From Streptomyces ureilyticus (GTDB lineage: Bacteria > Actinomycetota > Actinomycetes > Streptomycetales > Streptomycetaceae), in NCBI RefSeq assembly GCF_011045025.1, contig NZ_JAAKZX010000088.1, forward strand, positions 1 through 38,514: a stretch of 38,514 nucleotides of DNA. Direction: 5' to 3'. Made by a program: the position numbers and the translations under genes. Positions 28,009 through 36,917 of this stretch are shown here, in pieces (positions within the stretch are counted from its first letter, which is position 1; each line of letters opens with the position of its first letter). The notes beneath the pieces are model-generated. The model was not told the DNA's origin and did no database searches. It saw nothing but the letters and a program-made list of their open reading frames with translations.

Positions 28009-28695
28009 CTACGCCGCGGGCGCGACGAGCCGATAGCCGACGCCGCGCACGGTCTCGATCAGGGCGGGCATACGCAGCTTGGAGCGCAGGGAGGCGACAT
28101 GCACCTCCAGGGTGCGGCCGGTCCCTTCCCAGCTGGTGCGCCACACCTCGCTGATGATCTGCTCCCGCCGGAACACGACTCCGGGACGCTGGGCGAGAAG
28201 AGCCAGAAGGTCGAACTCCTTGCGGGTCAGTTGGACAATCGAACCGTCCACGCTGACCTGGCGAGTGGGCAGTTCGATACGCACGGGACCCAGGTGCAGG
28301 GAGGTCTCTATAGGGACGGTCGTTTCATCGGGAACGGTGCGCCGACTGACGGCGTGGATACGAGCCAGCAGTTCACCGGTGTCATAGGGCTTCACTACGT
28401 AGTCGTCGGCGCCTAGGTTGAGTCCGTGGATCCGAGAACGTACGTCGGAGCGCGCGGTCACCATGATGACCGGAATACTGGTGCGCTTACGGATCTTGCC
28501 GCACACCTCGTAGCCGTCCTGGTCGGGCAACCCCAGGTCGAGCAGGACCACTCCAAAACCCGCACCCTCAGGCACGAGCGCCTGGAGCGCCTCCTCCCCA
28601 CTGCGGGCGTGCGTGACGTCGAAGCCATGGCGCGCGAGTACCGCGGACAGAGCGGCGGCGACATGGTTGTCGTCCTCGACGAGGAGCAGTCGCAT
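28009..28695 (-). CDS. gluR: Response regulator GluR, OmpR/PhoB type
   Basis: The 228-aa product has a receiver domain with acidic residues D8 and D9, phosphoacceptor D53 (LLDLGLP), and KP at about 103, followed by an OmpR-type winged-helix domain (about 133-225) with RKEFDLLALLAQRPG and a TLEVHVASLRSKL recognition helix. AAGGGGG lies five bases before the ATG at 28695; in-frame starts further upstream lack a good site. GluK follows. The divergent gluA starts 282 bp away, consistent with direct control of that promoter. Confidence 0.93.
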   Translation of the reverse strand: MRLLLVEDDNHVAAALSAVLARHGFDVTHARSGEEALQALVPEGAGFGVVLLDLGLPDQDGYEVCGKIRKRTSIPVIMVTARSDVRSRIHGLNLGADDYVVKPYDTGELLARIHAVSRRTVPDETTVPIETSLHLGPVRIELPTRQVSVDGSIVQLTRKEFDLLALLAQRPGVVFRREQIISEVWRTSWEGTGRTLEVHVASLRSKLRMPALIETVRGVGYRLVAPAA

Positions 28696-28977
28696 TCCGG
28701 CCCCCTTCGGTTCATCGGCCATACAGTCTCGGCGCGTAGAGATGGGCACGCACGCGTGCACCATGGAAGTCACGCCGATGCACAAGTACGGCGTCAAGAG
28801 GGTTCGAGTCGCGGCGGGTTTCCGTTACCCAGCCGGTACGGACCGGAGGCGACCCTTCACGAAGAGTGTCCGGTTGCTACCAGATCGTTATGCTCAATTT
28901 CCCCTCAGATGTAATGACGCTGGTCGTGCGGGGTTACTACTGTCCTCCCCACCCGAGGAGGACGGAGCAAGAGGCCG
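28696..28977. promoter_or_regulatory. Divergent promoter region of gluR and gluA
   Basis: This 282-bp gap must carry the promoters of gluRK and gluABCD and the GluR binding site. A TATGCT at 28889-28894 could be a -10 for gluA, but I see no good -35 for it. I could not single out a GluR box by eye. Confidence 0.5.
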
Positions 28978-29754
28978 ATGACCGAAGTATCGGTGACCAA
29001 GGACGCCGTACCCGCGGCCGATGATCTGGTCGTGCTGAAGAACGTCAACAAGCACTTCGGTGCGTTGCACGTGCTCCAGGACATCGACCTGACCATCGCC
29101 CGTGGTGAAGTCGTCGTGGTCATCGGGCCCTCCGGGTCCGGAAAGTCCACCCTGTGTCGCGCCATCAACCGTCTGGAGACCATCGAGTCGGGAACCATCT
29201 CGATCGACGGAAAGCCGCTGCCCGCGGAGGGCAAGGAGCTTGCGCGACTGCGCGCCGACGTCGGCATGGTCTTCCAGTCGTTCAACCTGTTCGCGCACAA
29301 GACAGTGCTCGAGAACGTAACGCTGGGCCAGCTCAAGGTCCGCAAGGCGGACAAGAAAGCCGCCGAGGAGAAGGCGCGGGCACTGCTCGACCGGGTGGGC
29401 GTCACCGCCCAGGCGGACAAGTACCCCGCACAGCTCTCGGGCGGTCAGCAGCAGCGTGTAGCGATCGCGCGAGCGCTGGCGATGGACCCCAAGGTCATGC
29501 TCTTCGACGAGCCGACCTCGGCCCTCGACCCGGAGATGATCAACGAGGTCCTGGAGGTCATGCAGCAGCTCGCCCGCGACGGTATGACCATGATCGTCGT
29601 CACGCACGAGATGGGCTTCGCTCGTTCGGCTGCCAACCGTGTCGTTTTCATGGCGGACGGCAAGATCGTCGAAGAGGCTGTGCCGGACCAGTTCTTCAGC
29701 AACCCGCGCAGTGACCGTGCCAAGGACTTCCTGTCGAAGATCCTGCACCACTGA
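28978..29754 (+). CDS. gluA: Glutamate ABC importer, ATP-binding subunit GluA
   Basis: The 258-aa ATPase powers a polar amino-acid importer, here expected to be glutamate by synteny with S. coelicolor gluABCD. Walker A is GPSGSGKS (50-57), the signature LSGGQ is at 153-157, Walker B LFDEP at 175-179 and the switch His is H210. The ATG at 28978 follows AAGAGG closely. It is the first gene of the gluABCD operon, followed by the binding-protein gene after 56 bp. Confidence 0.96.
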   Translation: MTEVSVTKDAVPAADDLVVLKNVNKHFGALHVLQDIDLTIARGEVVVVIGPSGSGKSTLCRAINRLETIESGTISIDGKPLPAEGKELARLRADVGMVFQSFNLFAHKTVLENVTLGQLKVRKADKKAAEEKARALLDRVGVTAQADKYPAQLSGGQQQRVAIARALAMDPKVMLFDEPTSALDPEMINEVLEVMQQLARDGMTMIVVTHEMGFARSAANRVVFMADGKIVEEAVPDQFFSNPRSDRAKDFLSKILHH

Positions 29755-29810
29755 CGACCTGCGCCACCCGCAACGACGGCATTCTCCTCACCACTCAAAG
29801 GATGTTCACC

Positions 29811-30662
29811 ATGAAGCTTCGCAAGGTCACCGCCGCGGCGGCCACTGCGCTCGTCCTCTCCCTCACCGCGACGGCCTGTGGTGGAGACGGCAAGAGTGAC
29901 AGCGCCGACACCGGGTCGGGCTCCGGGGGCGGCGACAAGATCAAGATCGGCATCAAGTACGACCAGCCCGGTCTGGGCCTGAAGGAGCCGGACGGTTCCT
30001 TCTCCGGCTTCGACGTGGACGTGGCGACGTACGTGGCCAAGGAACTCGGCTACAACGAGGACCAGATCGAGTTCGTCGAGACCAAGAGTGCCGACCGTGA
30101 GAACGCGCTCGCCCGTGGCGACGTCAAGTTCATCGCGGCCACGTACTCCATCACGCCGGAGCGTCAGGAGAAGGTCGACTTCGCCGGCCCGTACCTGCTG
30201 GCCCACCAGGACCTGCTGGTCAAGGCGGACTCCGACATCACCGAGGCCACGGACCTCAACGGCAAGAACCTGTGTTCCGTGACCGGGTCGACCTCGGCAC
30301 AGAACGTCAAGAACGACTTCGCTCCGCAGGCCAACCTGGAGGAGAGGAGCGGCTACTCGGAGTGCATCGCCGCTCTGCAGAGCGGCCGCGTGGACGCCCT
30401 GACCACGGATGACTCGATCCTCGCAGGCTTCGCCGCGCAGGAGCAGTACAAGGGTCAGTTCAAGCTTGCCGGCCTCAAGCTGAGCAACGAGAACTACGGG
30501 ATCGGCGTGAAGAAGGGCGACACCGAAACCGCGAACAAGATCAACACTGCCCTGGAGAAGATGGTCAGCGACAAGTCCTGGAACAAGGCGGTCACGGACA
30601 ACTTCGGTCCGGCCAAGTACAAGAACGAGCCCGCGCCGAAGATCGGCAACATCGTCAAGTAG
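29811..30662 (+). CDS. gluB: Glutamate-binding lipoprotein GluB
   Basis: The 283-aa product is the extracytoplasmic substrate-binding protein of the importer. It has an N-terminal signal with lipobox LTATAC, lipidated at C23, then a Ser/Gly-rich linker and a family-3 solute-binding domain including the motif FSGFDVDVATYVAKELGY. I chose the ATG at 29811 because AAAGGA lies eight bases upstream; the ATG nine bases earlier is too close to that site. A GC-rich hairpin separates it from gluC. Confidence 0.95.
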   Translation: MKLRKVTAAAATALVLSLTATACGGDGKSDSADTGSGSGGGDKIKIGIKYDQPGLGLKEPDGSFSGFDVDVATYVAKELGYNEDQIEFVETKSADRENALARGDVKFIAATYSITPERQEKVDFAGPYLLAHQDLLVKADSDITEATDLNGKNLCSVTGSTSAQNVKNDFAPQANLEERSGYSECIAALQSGRVDALTTDDSILAGFAAQEQYKGQFKLAGLKLSNENYGIGVKKGDTETANKINTALEKMVSDKSWNKAVTDNFGPAKYKNEPAPKIGNIVK

Positions 30663-30676
30663 CGCGAGTGTCCACT

Positions 30677-30716
30677 GGCGTGCCGTCGCCGACTGCGATC
30701 AAGGCGGCGGCACGCC
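30677..30716 (+). terminator. Intra-operon hairpin between gluB and gluC
   Basis: A 14-bp stem with one G-U pair (30677-30690 with 30703-30716) encloses a 12-base loop without a T-run. It sits 15 bases after the gluB stop. Such partial terminators keep the binding protein more abundant than the permease; that is inference here. Confidence 0.65.
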
Positions 30717-30758
30717 GCGCTGTCCACGTACGCCACCCACCCGGAAGCGCGGGAGATC

Positions 30759-31424
30759 GTGTTCGACTTTCTTGAAGGTTATGACGTCCTAGGGGCGTTC
30801 TGGACGACGGTGCAGCTCACCATCCTCTCCGCGGTCGGCTCCCTGATCTGGGGCACCCTGCTGGCCGCGATGCGCGTCAGCCCAGTCCCGCTCATGCGTG
30901 GGTTCGGCACGGCCTACGTCCACATCGTCCGTAACATCCCCCTGACCGTCATCATCGTCTTCACCTCGCTCGGACTCGCCGACATCTTCGGCGTCACGAT
31001 GGGCTCCAGGGACTTCGACGTCCAGGGGTTCCGGCTGGCGGTGCTCGGCTTCGTTGCCTACACCGCCGCCTTCGTCTGCGAGGCGATTCGTTCCGGCATC
31101 AACACGGTGCCACTCGGACAGGCCGAGGCAGCCCGTGCCATCGGGCTGAACTTCAGTCAGACCCTCCGGCTCGTCGTCCTGCCGCAGGCCTTCCGTTCGG
31201 TGATTGGCCCACTGGCCAACGTACTGATCGCCCTGACCAAGAACACGACCGTGGCGGCAGCGATCGGCGTGGCCGAGGCCGCCCTCGTGATGAAGGAAAT
31301 GATCGAGAACGAGGCTCAGGTGCTACTCATCGCCGCCGTCTTCGCATTCGGGTTCGTGGTACTGACCCTCCCGACCGGCCTCATCTTCGGCTGGCTGAGC
31401 AAGCGACTGGCGGTAAAGCGATGA
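30759..31424 (+). CDS. gluC: Glutamate ABC importer permease GluC
   Basis: The 221-aa membrane protein is a polar amino-acid permease with five predicted hydrophobic segments and the cytoplasmic EAA loop at residues 123-125 (GQAEAARAIGL). It should form the channel together with GluD and be driven by GluA. The start is GTG, with GGGAG eight or so bases upstream. Its stop overlaps the gluD start as ATGA, indicating translational coupling. Confidence 0.95.
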   Translation: MFDFLEGYDVLGAFWTTVQLTILSAVGSLIWGTLLAAMRVSPVPLMRGFGTAYVHIVRNIPLTVIIVFTSLGLADIFGVTMGSRDFDVQGFRLAVLGFVAYTAAFVCEAIRSGINTVPLGQAEAARAIGLNFSQTLRLVVLPQAFRSVIGPLANVLIALTKNTTVAAAIGVAEAALVMKEMIENEAQVLLIAAVFAFGFVVLTLPTGLIFGWLSKRLAVKR

Positions 31425-32332
31425 GCTCCGTTCTCTACGACACTCCGGGGCCCCGCGCCAAGCAGCGCAACGTGCTCCTCTCGGTGGTCTTCTTCGTCCT
31501 GCTCGCCCTGCTCCTGTGGTGGGTCTGGCAGACCATGGACGACAAGGGCCAGCTGAGGTGGGCCCTGTGGAAGCCCTTTACCGAGTCCCAGGCCTGGACG
31601 ACGTATCTGCTGCCGGGCCTCAGCAACACGCTGAAGGCCGCGGCACTGGCCATGGTGATCGCCCTTCCGCTGGGCGCGGTCTTCGGCATCGCGCGCCTGT
31701 CCGACCACCAGTGGGTGCGGATTCCGGCCGGCGCGGTGGTCGAGTTCTTCCGGGCGATCCCGGTCCTGCTGCTGATGCTGTTCGCCAACGCGTTCTACGA
31801 CCTCTACACCGGCGTCAGCAGCGAACAGCGGCCGCTCTACGCAGTCGTCACCGGCTTGGTGCTGTACAACGCGTCTGTCCTCGCCGAGATCGTACGGGCC
31901 GGCATCCTCTCCCTGCCCAGGGGCCAGTCAGAGGCTGCGATGGCGATCGGCCTGCGCAAGGGCCAGACGATGACCAACATCCTGCTACCGCAGGCCGTCA
32001 CGGCCATGCTGCCGGCCATCGTCAGCCAGCTCGTGGTCATCGTGAAGGACACCGCGCTGGGCGGCGTGATGATCGGGTTCACCGAGTTGCTCAACACGCG
32101 CGGCACACTCGCTGCCAACTACGGCAACGTCATTCAAAGCTTCGTCGTGGTGGCGGTCATCTACATCGTCCTCAACTTCATCCTCACCAGCTTCGCGAGC
32201 TGGCTGGAGAAGAGGCTGCGCCGCAGCAAGAAGAGCACGGGTGCGGTTCTCGGTGCCGACGACGTGGAAGACATCAACGCCGGCGAGGTGGGGGGCACGC
32301 CAGCGACCGGTGCTGGCGGCGGCACCATCTGA
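31421..32332 (+). CDS. gluD: Glutamate ABC importer permease GluD
   Basis: The 303-aa permease has an N-terminal hydrophobic segment (about 18-36), a periplasmic stretch, and a conserved permease core with the EAA loop at residues 171-173 (GQSEAAMAIGL). The C-terminal 40 residues are a basic then acidic and Gly-rich cytoplasmic tail. It overlaps gluC by four bases. A perfect terminator closes the operon 25 bases later. Confidence 0.95.
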   Translation: MSSVLYDTPGPRAKQRNVLLSVVFFVLLALLLWWVWQTMDDKGQLRWALWKPFTESQAWTTYLLPGLSNTLKAAALAMVIALPLGAVFGIARLSDHQWVRIPAGAVVEFFRAIPVLLLMLFANAFYDLYTGVSSEQRPLYAVVTGLVLYNASVLAEIVRAGILSLPRGQSEAAMAIGLRKGQTMTNILLPQAVTAMLPAIVSQLVVIVKDTALGGVMIGFTELLNTRGTLAANYGNVIQSFVVVAVIYIVLNFILTSFASWLEKRLRRSKKSTGAVLGADDVEDINAGEVGGTPATGAGGGTI

Positions 32333-32357
32333 TGGACAGTCAAACAGCGTGACCCGC

Positions 32358-32391
32358 ACGGAGGCAGTGGCGTGATCGCCACTGCCTCCGT
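32358..32391 (+). terminator. Terminator of gluABCD
   Basis: ACGGAGGCAGTGGC (32358-32371) pairs perfectly with GCCACTGCCTCCGT (32378-32391) over a 6-base loop. Confidence 0.88.
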
Positions 32392-32507
32392 CACTTGACG
32401 CAAACACCGCCAATAGGTTGCATACGTTCTGTGATCGCGCACCCCGCTCCACCTGCAAGTCCCGGTAAGACACTCAGGACACCGCTCCGGGCAGGGGGAG
32501 CCGCGCC

Positions 32508-34106
32508 GTGGATCCGGTGATCATCGTGGGAGCGGGGCCTGTCGGACTCACCCTCGCCCTGGCGCTGGCGCGTCAAGAAGTCCCGTCCGTCGTCCTCGAC
32601 GAGAGCCCCGGCAAAGACGAACAGCGGCCCGCACGAACCGTCGTACTGCGCGAAGACACCGCCGCGCTGATGGAGCGGCTCGCTGGATTCCCGGTCGCCG
32701 AGGCCGGTTTCCGCTGGGCCGGATGGCGGTCGATCCGGCGCAAGCAGGTGACGCAGCAGATCACGTTCGGCCAAGACGAGCCCGCGCCGCTGCACATCGC
32801 CCAGCACGAGCTGACGTCCGCCCTGCGGGACGCGATCGCGGGCGAGCGCCTCATCAAGGTCGCCGTGGAGAACCGCCTCGACTCGATCGAGCAGGAGAAG
32901 GCGGGGGTGACGGCACACACGCGCGGTCCCAAGGGCACGTGGTGGCGCGGCAGTTACCTGGTCGGCTGCGACGGTCCGCGCTCGACCGTGCGCAAGCTCC
33001 AGGACGTCCGCTTCGCGGGACGTACAGCCGTGGAGCGGCACGCCGTCGCGGCGCTGCGTACGGAACTTCCGTGGCCGGGTGAGGCGTTGTTGCATCGGAT
33101 GCCGCCATGGCGGATGTCCGGGCCTTCGGCCGGGGAGGTCACCGGGCGTCCTCTCGCCGACGGCGTGTGGCGGCTGGACTGGCTGCTGCCGCCAGGGAAG
33201 GACCTGGTCACCCCCGACCTGCTGGTGGCACACGTCCGCGAGACCCTCGCAGGCTGGAGCGGGGGCTCCACACCTCCGTACGAACTGCTCGACACCGGAG
33301 TCCACACCGTCCACCACCGCCTGGCCCGCCGGTGGCGCGTCGGCCGTGTCTTTCTCGCCGGGGACGCCGCGCATCTGCTGGGCGCACTCGGCGCCCAGGG
33401 GCTCGACGAGGGCCTGCGGGACGCCGACAACCTCGCATGGAAGCTGGCCCTCGCCTGGCACCACGGTCCGCACGAGGCGCTGCTCGACAGCTACCAGGTG
33501 GAACGGCGCGCAAACGTCGCCGCCCGGCTGCGCGCGGCCGACCAGTCGCTGCCGCTGCTGCGCGCCGGCGGAGGCCTGCGCTCCGTCGTGCCCGGCTCGG
33601 CGCGCGGCCACGATGCACTGCTCACAGACGGTCATCTTGGGCGCGGCCCGCTGGGCGCGCCGGGGGCGTACGCCGATTCGCCGCTCACGCCTCCACGCGC
33701 CGAGTCGGCGGCCGATGTCGCCACGGAAGTGGGTGCTCCGGTCGACGATGTGCGGGTGACGGCGGAGGACGGTTCGTTCGTACAACTGCGAGATCGGCTG
33801 GGCCGTGGCGCGCTCCTCGTGCTGCTGATCGCGCCGGGTACGGGTGTCTGGGAGCGCAAGCACTGGATGACAGCCGGGATCATGCCTCGGCTCGCGGCCG
33901 CAGTGACCGCGCTGCCGCACCGCGCCGAACTACTCGTCGCCGAGGCCTATCCGGGAGCCGCCGCGCACACGGTGCTGCTGATCCGCCCCGACGGACACCT
34001 GGTCACGGCGCTGAGCGGAGTGCGCCCGGCAGATCTGTACGCGGCCGCCGAGGCGACGCTGGGCAGACCACGGGCCACGGCCGAGGCCACGACGGCAACG
34101 AGCTGA
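32508..34106 (+). CDS. FAD-dependent aromatic monooxygenase (PHBH-like)
   Basis: The 532-aa flavoprotein is of the class A hydroxylase family, which adds hydroxyl to aromatic or polyketide substrates using NAD(P)H and oxygen. The Rossmann FAD motif GAGPVG is at residues 8-13, the DG motif in GCDGPRST at 153-160, and the second FAD motif GDAAH at 285-289. Residues from about 400 resemble the thioredoxin-like C-terminal domain found in several of these enzymes. The GTG at 32508 is preceded by AGGGGGAG. A TTGACG at 32395-32400 could be a -35 for its promoter, though no clear -10 follows. The substrate cannot be read from the sequence; no polyketide or aromatic cluster is nearby. Confidence 0.88.
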   Translation: MDPVIIVGAGPVGLTLALALARQEVPSVVLDESPGKDEQRPARTVVLREDTAALMERLAGFPVAEAGFRWAGWRSIRRKQVTQQITFGQDEPAPLHIAQHELTSALRDAIAGERLIKVAVENRLDSIEQEKAGVTAHTRGPKGTWWRGSYLVGCDGPRSTVRKLQDVRFAGRTAVERHAVAALRTELPWPGEALLHRMPPWRMSGPSAGEVTGRPLADGVWRLDWLLPPGKDLVTPDLLVAHVRETLAGWSGGSTPPYELLDTGVHTVHHRLARRWRVGRVFLAGDAAHLLGALGAQGLDEGLRDADNLAWKLALAWHHGPHEALLDSYQVERRANVAARLRAADQSLPLLRAGGGLRSVVPGSARGHDALLTDGHLGRGPLGAPGAYADSPLTPPRAESAADVATEVGAPVDDVRVTAEDGSFVQLRDRLGRGALLVLLIAPGTGVWERKHWMTAGIMPRLAAAVTALPHRAELLVAEAYPGAAAHTVLLIRPDGHLVTALSGVRPADLYAAAEATLGRPRATAEATTATS

Positions 34107-34161
34107 GCCACCCCTGTCCACACGGTGCCACCGTGCGGCTTGTCCATACGGCGACCCCAAG

Positions 34162-34190
34162 TTGACCGACCCCCACCGCCATGGTGTACT
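34162..34190 (+). promoter_or_regulatory. Likely promoter of the leader peptide-cdo-rhodanese operon
   Basis: TTGACC (34162-34167) and TGTACT (34185-34190) are separated by exactly 17 bp, a good match to the main vegetative sigma promoter. The expected transcription start is about 34197-34198, which is the GTG of the leader peptide. A small palindrome CACGGT-GCC-ACCGTG (34121-34135) lies 26 bp upstream of the -35. Confidence 0.6.
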
Positions 34191-34197
34191 CCGGATC

Positions 34198-34284
34198 GTG
34201 ACCGACACCTGTGTGCACCTGTGGCGGAGGGTCCATATGGACCTCGTCCGCTATGCGGGCTGCGTGTGTCACTCGTCCTGCTGA
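34198..34284 (+). CDS. Cys-rich leader peptide, probably leaderless, upstream of cysteine dioxygenase
   Basis: This 28-codon frame starts with a GTG that coincides with the predicted transcription start, so it may be translated from a leaderless mRNA. Its product has Cys at positions 5, 22, 24 and 28; the last 15 residues are MDLVRYAGCVCHSSC. An internal ATG at 34237 has GGAGGG in front of it and could be a second start. This pattern fits the short Cys-containing attenuator peptides known upstream of sulfur genes in actinobacteria. Ribosome stalling at Cys codons would report charged tRNA-Cys. It ends 77 bp before the cdo start. Confidence 0.7.
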   Translation: MTDTCVHLWRRVHMDLVRYAGCVCHSSC

Positions 34285-34361
34285 ATTCGCATCCCTTTTA
34301 CCCGCGCGCGCCACCCACTGCTCGGCCGCGCCCCGCGCGAACACTCACCAGGACGGTACCC

Positions 34362-34907
34362 GTGTCTGTGTCCCCCTCTGTCTCCGCTCCCACTGACACC
34401 ACGCCCACTCGCACCACCCCCACCCAGGCCGACCTGCTCGACTTCGTCCGGCGAACGGCCGCCGACACCGAGCTGATCGCCTCACTCCCGCTCGACCCCG
34501 AGGGCCGTACCTGGGTGCGCCTCGAAGGCCCCGGCGGCAGCGAGGCCTGGCTCATCGGCTGGCCACCCGGCACCGGAACCGGCTGGCACGACCACGCCGA
34601 GTCGGTCGGAGCCTTCCTCACAGCATCGGGCGAACTCAAGGAGAACTCGCTCACAGCCCGACTGCCCACCGACGGCTGGAAGACCCTGGAACTCACCGAG
34701 AACATCGACCAGGAACGACGGCTGCCGGCCGGCAAGGGACGCGCCTTCGGCCGCAACCATGTGCACGAGGTACTCAACGAGTCCACCGAGGAGCACGCAA
34801 TCTCCGTCCACGCGTACTACCCGCCGCTGCCCCGGATCCGCCGCTACAGCCGTACCGGCCAAGTCATGCGCCTCGAGCAGGTCGAACGCCCAGAGGACTG
34901 GCAGTGA
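34362..34907 (+). CDS. Cysteine dioxygenase, type I
   Basis: The 181-aa cupin oxidises cysteine to cysteine sulfinate with a non-haem iron. The iron ligands are visible: H76 and H78 in GWHDHAES, and a third His in RNHVHEV (H133 or H135). The length is in the usual range. I chose the GTG at 34362 because AGGA lies about eight bases upstream and the preceding frame is the leader region. The rhodanese gene overlaps its stop by four bases, so both are translationally coupled. The Cys-rich leader points to control by cysteine supply. Confidence 0.92.
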   Translation: MSVSPSVSAPTDTTPTRTTPTQADLLDFVRRTAADTELIASLPLDPEGRTWVRLEGPGGSEAWLIGWPPGTGTGWHDHAESVGAFLTASGELKENSLTARLPTDGWKTLELTENIDQERRLPAGKGRAFGRNHVHEVLNESTEEHAISVHAYYPPLPRIRRYSRTGQVMRLEQVERPEDWQ

Positions 34908-35299
34908 GCGCCGAACGACCCGTGGGAATCGACGAGCTGCTCGAGCGCGTCCGCTCAGGCCTCGACCGCGTCGAGGCTGAGGAAGCCTACGATGCCGCGC
35001 GGGCCGGCGAGGCTCTACTGGTCGACATCCGTTACGCCGCTCTGCGCGACCGCGACGGGCTGATCCCCGGCGCCCTCGTCGTCGAGCGCAACGAACTGGA
35101 GTGGCGGCTCGATCCCCAGGGCAGCCATCGCGCCCCCGAGGCTATAGGTCACGATCTACGGGTCGTGGTCATCTGCAACGAGGGCTACGCGTCGAGCCTG
35201 GCTGCCGCGTCACTGCGGCAGTTGGGGCTGCGTCGGGCTACGGATCTGGTGGGGGGCTTCCAGGCGTGGCGGGCGGCTGGGCTTCCGGTGACGCCCTAG
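34904..35299 (+). CDS. Rhodanese-like sulfurtransferase
   Basis: The 131-aa single-domain rhodanese has LLVDIRYAALRDRDGLIPGA, the entry motif of the family, and the active-site loop CNEGYAS with C91, then the GGFQAWRAAGLPV C-terminal motif. It would carry sulfur as a persulfide, from thiosulfate or a cysteine-derived donor. The start GTG overlaps the cysteine dioxygenase stop codon. No membrane segment is visible. Together with cdo it suggests disposal or redirection of cysteine sulfur. Confidence 0.92.
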   Translation: MSAERPVGIDELLERVRSGLDRVEAEEAYDAARAGEALLVDIRYAALRDRDGLIPGALVVERNELEWRLDPQGSHRAPEAIGHDLRVVVICNEGYASSLAAASLRQLGLRRATDLVGGFQAWRAAGLPVTP

Positions 35300-35421
35300 C
35301 CTCGCGCTTTCGCGAGTGTGAGTGTCCGAGGCTTGATCAAATAAGCGAAGAGTGCTGCTGACCTGGGACGATTGGACTTGTCTAGGGTCCTGTTCATCGC
35401 AGAGAAAGCTGCGATCCTCAG

Positions 35422-36771
35422 GTGAAGAAGCGTATCGGGTCGTACCCGCGTGTCCGCGTCGAGGGCGGCGGTCGCGGGGTGGTCTCTCAGGCCACAGCCG
35501 TGCTGTTGGTCGAGACGGCCCGCAAGTCCGGTCTGGATCAGGCGATATCGGAGGCGCTGGTCCCGTGGCGCAAGCCGCGGGCCGTGCACGAGCCGGGCAA
35601 GGTCCTGCTGGATGTGGCGCTCGCGGTCGCGCTCGGCGGGGACTGCCTGGCCGATGTGGGCATGCTGCGGGCGGAACCCGAAGTGTTCGGGCCGGTTGCC
35701 TCCGATCCGACCGTCTCCCGTCTCATCGGCACACTCGCCGCGGGCAGCACGCGTGCTCTGGCCGCGATCCGTGCCGCCCGCGCTGAAGTACGTGAGCATG
35801 TCTGCAGTTGGCCGACGGGCAGGTGACCGTGGACCTCGACGGGGTACTCGTCATCGCGCACTCGGACAAGCAAGACGCCGTCGCGACATGGAAGAAGACC
35901 TTCGGCCACCATCCGCTGATGGGGTTCGTCGATCACGGTCGAGGCGGGGCCGGAGAACCTGTGGCGGGACTGCTGCGGCCGGGGAACGCCGGCTCCAACA
36001 CCGCGAGTGATCACATCGAGGCTGCCCGGCGCGCTCGCTCAGCTGCCCCAACGCTACCGGCGCGGGCGGCAGACACTCATCCGAGCGATTCCGGCGGCGG
36101 CACCCACACGTTCGTAGCCTGGCTCGCCAGCGCGGAAGGTGGCTGTCGTACTCCGTCGGGATGACCACCACCGACGCCATCCACGCCGCCGCCCTCAAGG
36201 CCCCGCCGACCGCCTGGACGCCGGCCGTCGAACCGGACGGCGAGATCCGCGACGGCGCCTGGGTTGCCGAACTCGACGGCGGCTCTCTCACGGGCTGGCC
36301 CGCGGCATGTGACTGATCGTCCGCAAGGAACGCCCGCATCCCGGTGCCCAGTTGCGTTTCACCGACGCCGACGGCATGCGCCTGACCTGCTTCGCCACGA
36401 ACACCAAGAACACTCCGATCACGGCGCTGGAGCTGCGGCACCGCCAGCGGGCCCGCGCTGAGGACCGCATCCGCGCCGCCCGGGCCACCGGACTGCGCAA
36501 CCTGCCCCTGCACGACGCCGCACATAACCAGATCTGGCTGGAGATCGTCCAGATCGCTCTCGACCTGCTGGCCTGGATGTTGATGCTGGCGCTGACCGGC
36601 GCCGCCCGCCGGCGGGAACACCGCCGCCTGCGCCTGCGGCTGTTCTCCGCTGCTGCCCAGCTCGTCACCACCGGCCGCCGCCGCATCCTCCGTCTGGCAA
36701 AGCGCTGACCCTGGACCGACGTGCCCACCGACGCCCTGCAACAGCTCGATGCCCTCCCGAACCCCGGCTGA
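35422..36771 (+). pseudogene. Decayed IS1380-family transposase
   Basis: The region encodes the whole length of an IS1380-type DDE transposase in pieces. It starts with a GTG giving VKKRIGSYPRVRVEGGG and runs to PNPG and a stop at 36769-36771. The frame breaks near 35795-35805, where a few codons are lost, then at several points between 36020 and 36160, so HIEAAR, the QLPQRYRRGRQTLIR part and the RGRWLSYSVG part lie in different frames. A TGA follows GM before LIVRKERPH near 36308, and another TGA interrupts LAKR-PWTD near 36706. With this many lesions it cannot make an active enzyme. It is the older of two IS1380 remnants here and follows the rhodanese gene by about 120 bp. Confidence 0.9.
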
Positions 36772-36899
36772 CCAGCAGCGTCCCGTCCCTACGAGCAGCA
36801 CCACCCGGAGCCGTGGAAACCGGCGCCCACCCGACGCGACAGCCGGGCCATCAGCCTGCCCACAAAGCAGAAATCTTCGCTCGGAACGAGCAGAAAGGC

Positions 36900-36917
36900 C
36901 CGTCAGCAAGCTGACGG
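36900..36917 (+). other. Short hairpin after the IS1380 remnant
   Basis: CCGTCAGC (36900-36907) pairs with GCTGACGG (36910-36917) with a two-base gap. It lies about 130 bp past the transposase stop and may be an IS-end terminator. Confidence 0.45.

Noticed and set aside
28796..28812. tRNA-like GGTTCGAGTC upstream of gluR
   Set aside because: It matches a T-loop only. No cloverleaf with acceptor, D and anticodon stems can be built around it.
34121..34135. Palindrome CACGGT-GCC-ACCGTG as the terminator of the monooxygenase gene
   Set aside because: The stem has only six pairs and no extension. It could as well be an operator for the downstream promoter, so I did not list it as a terminator.
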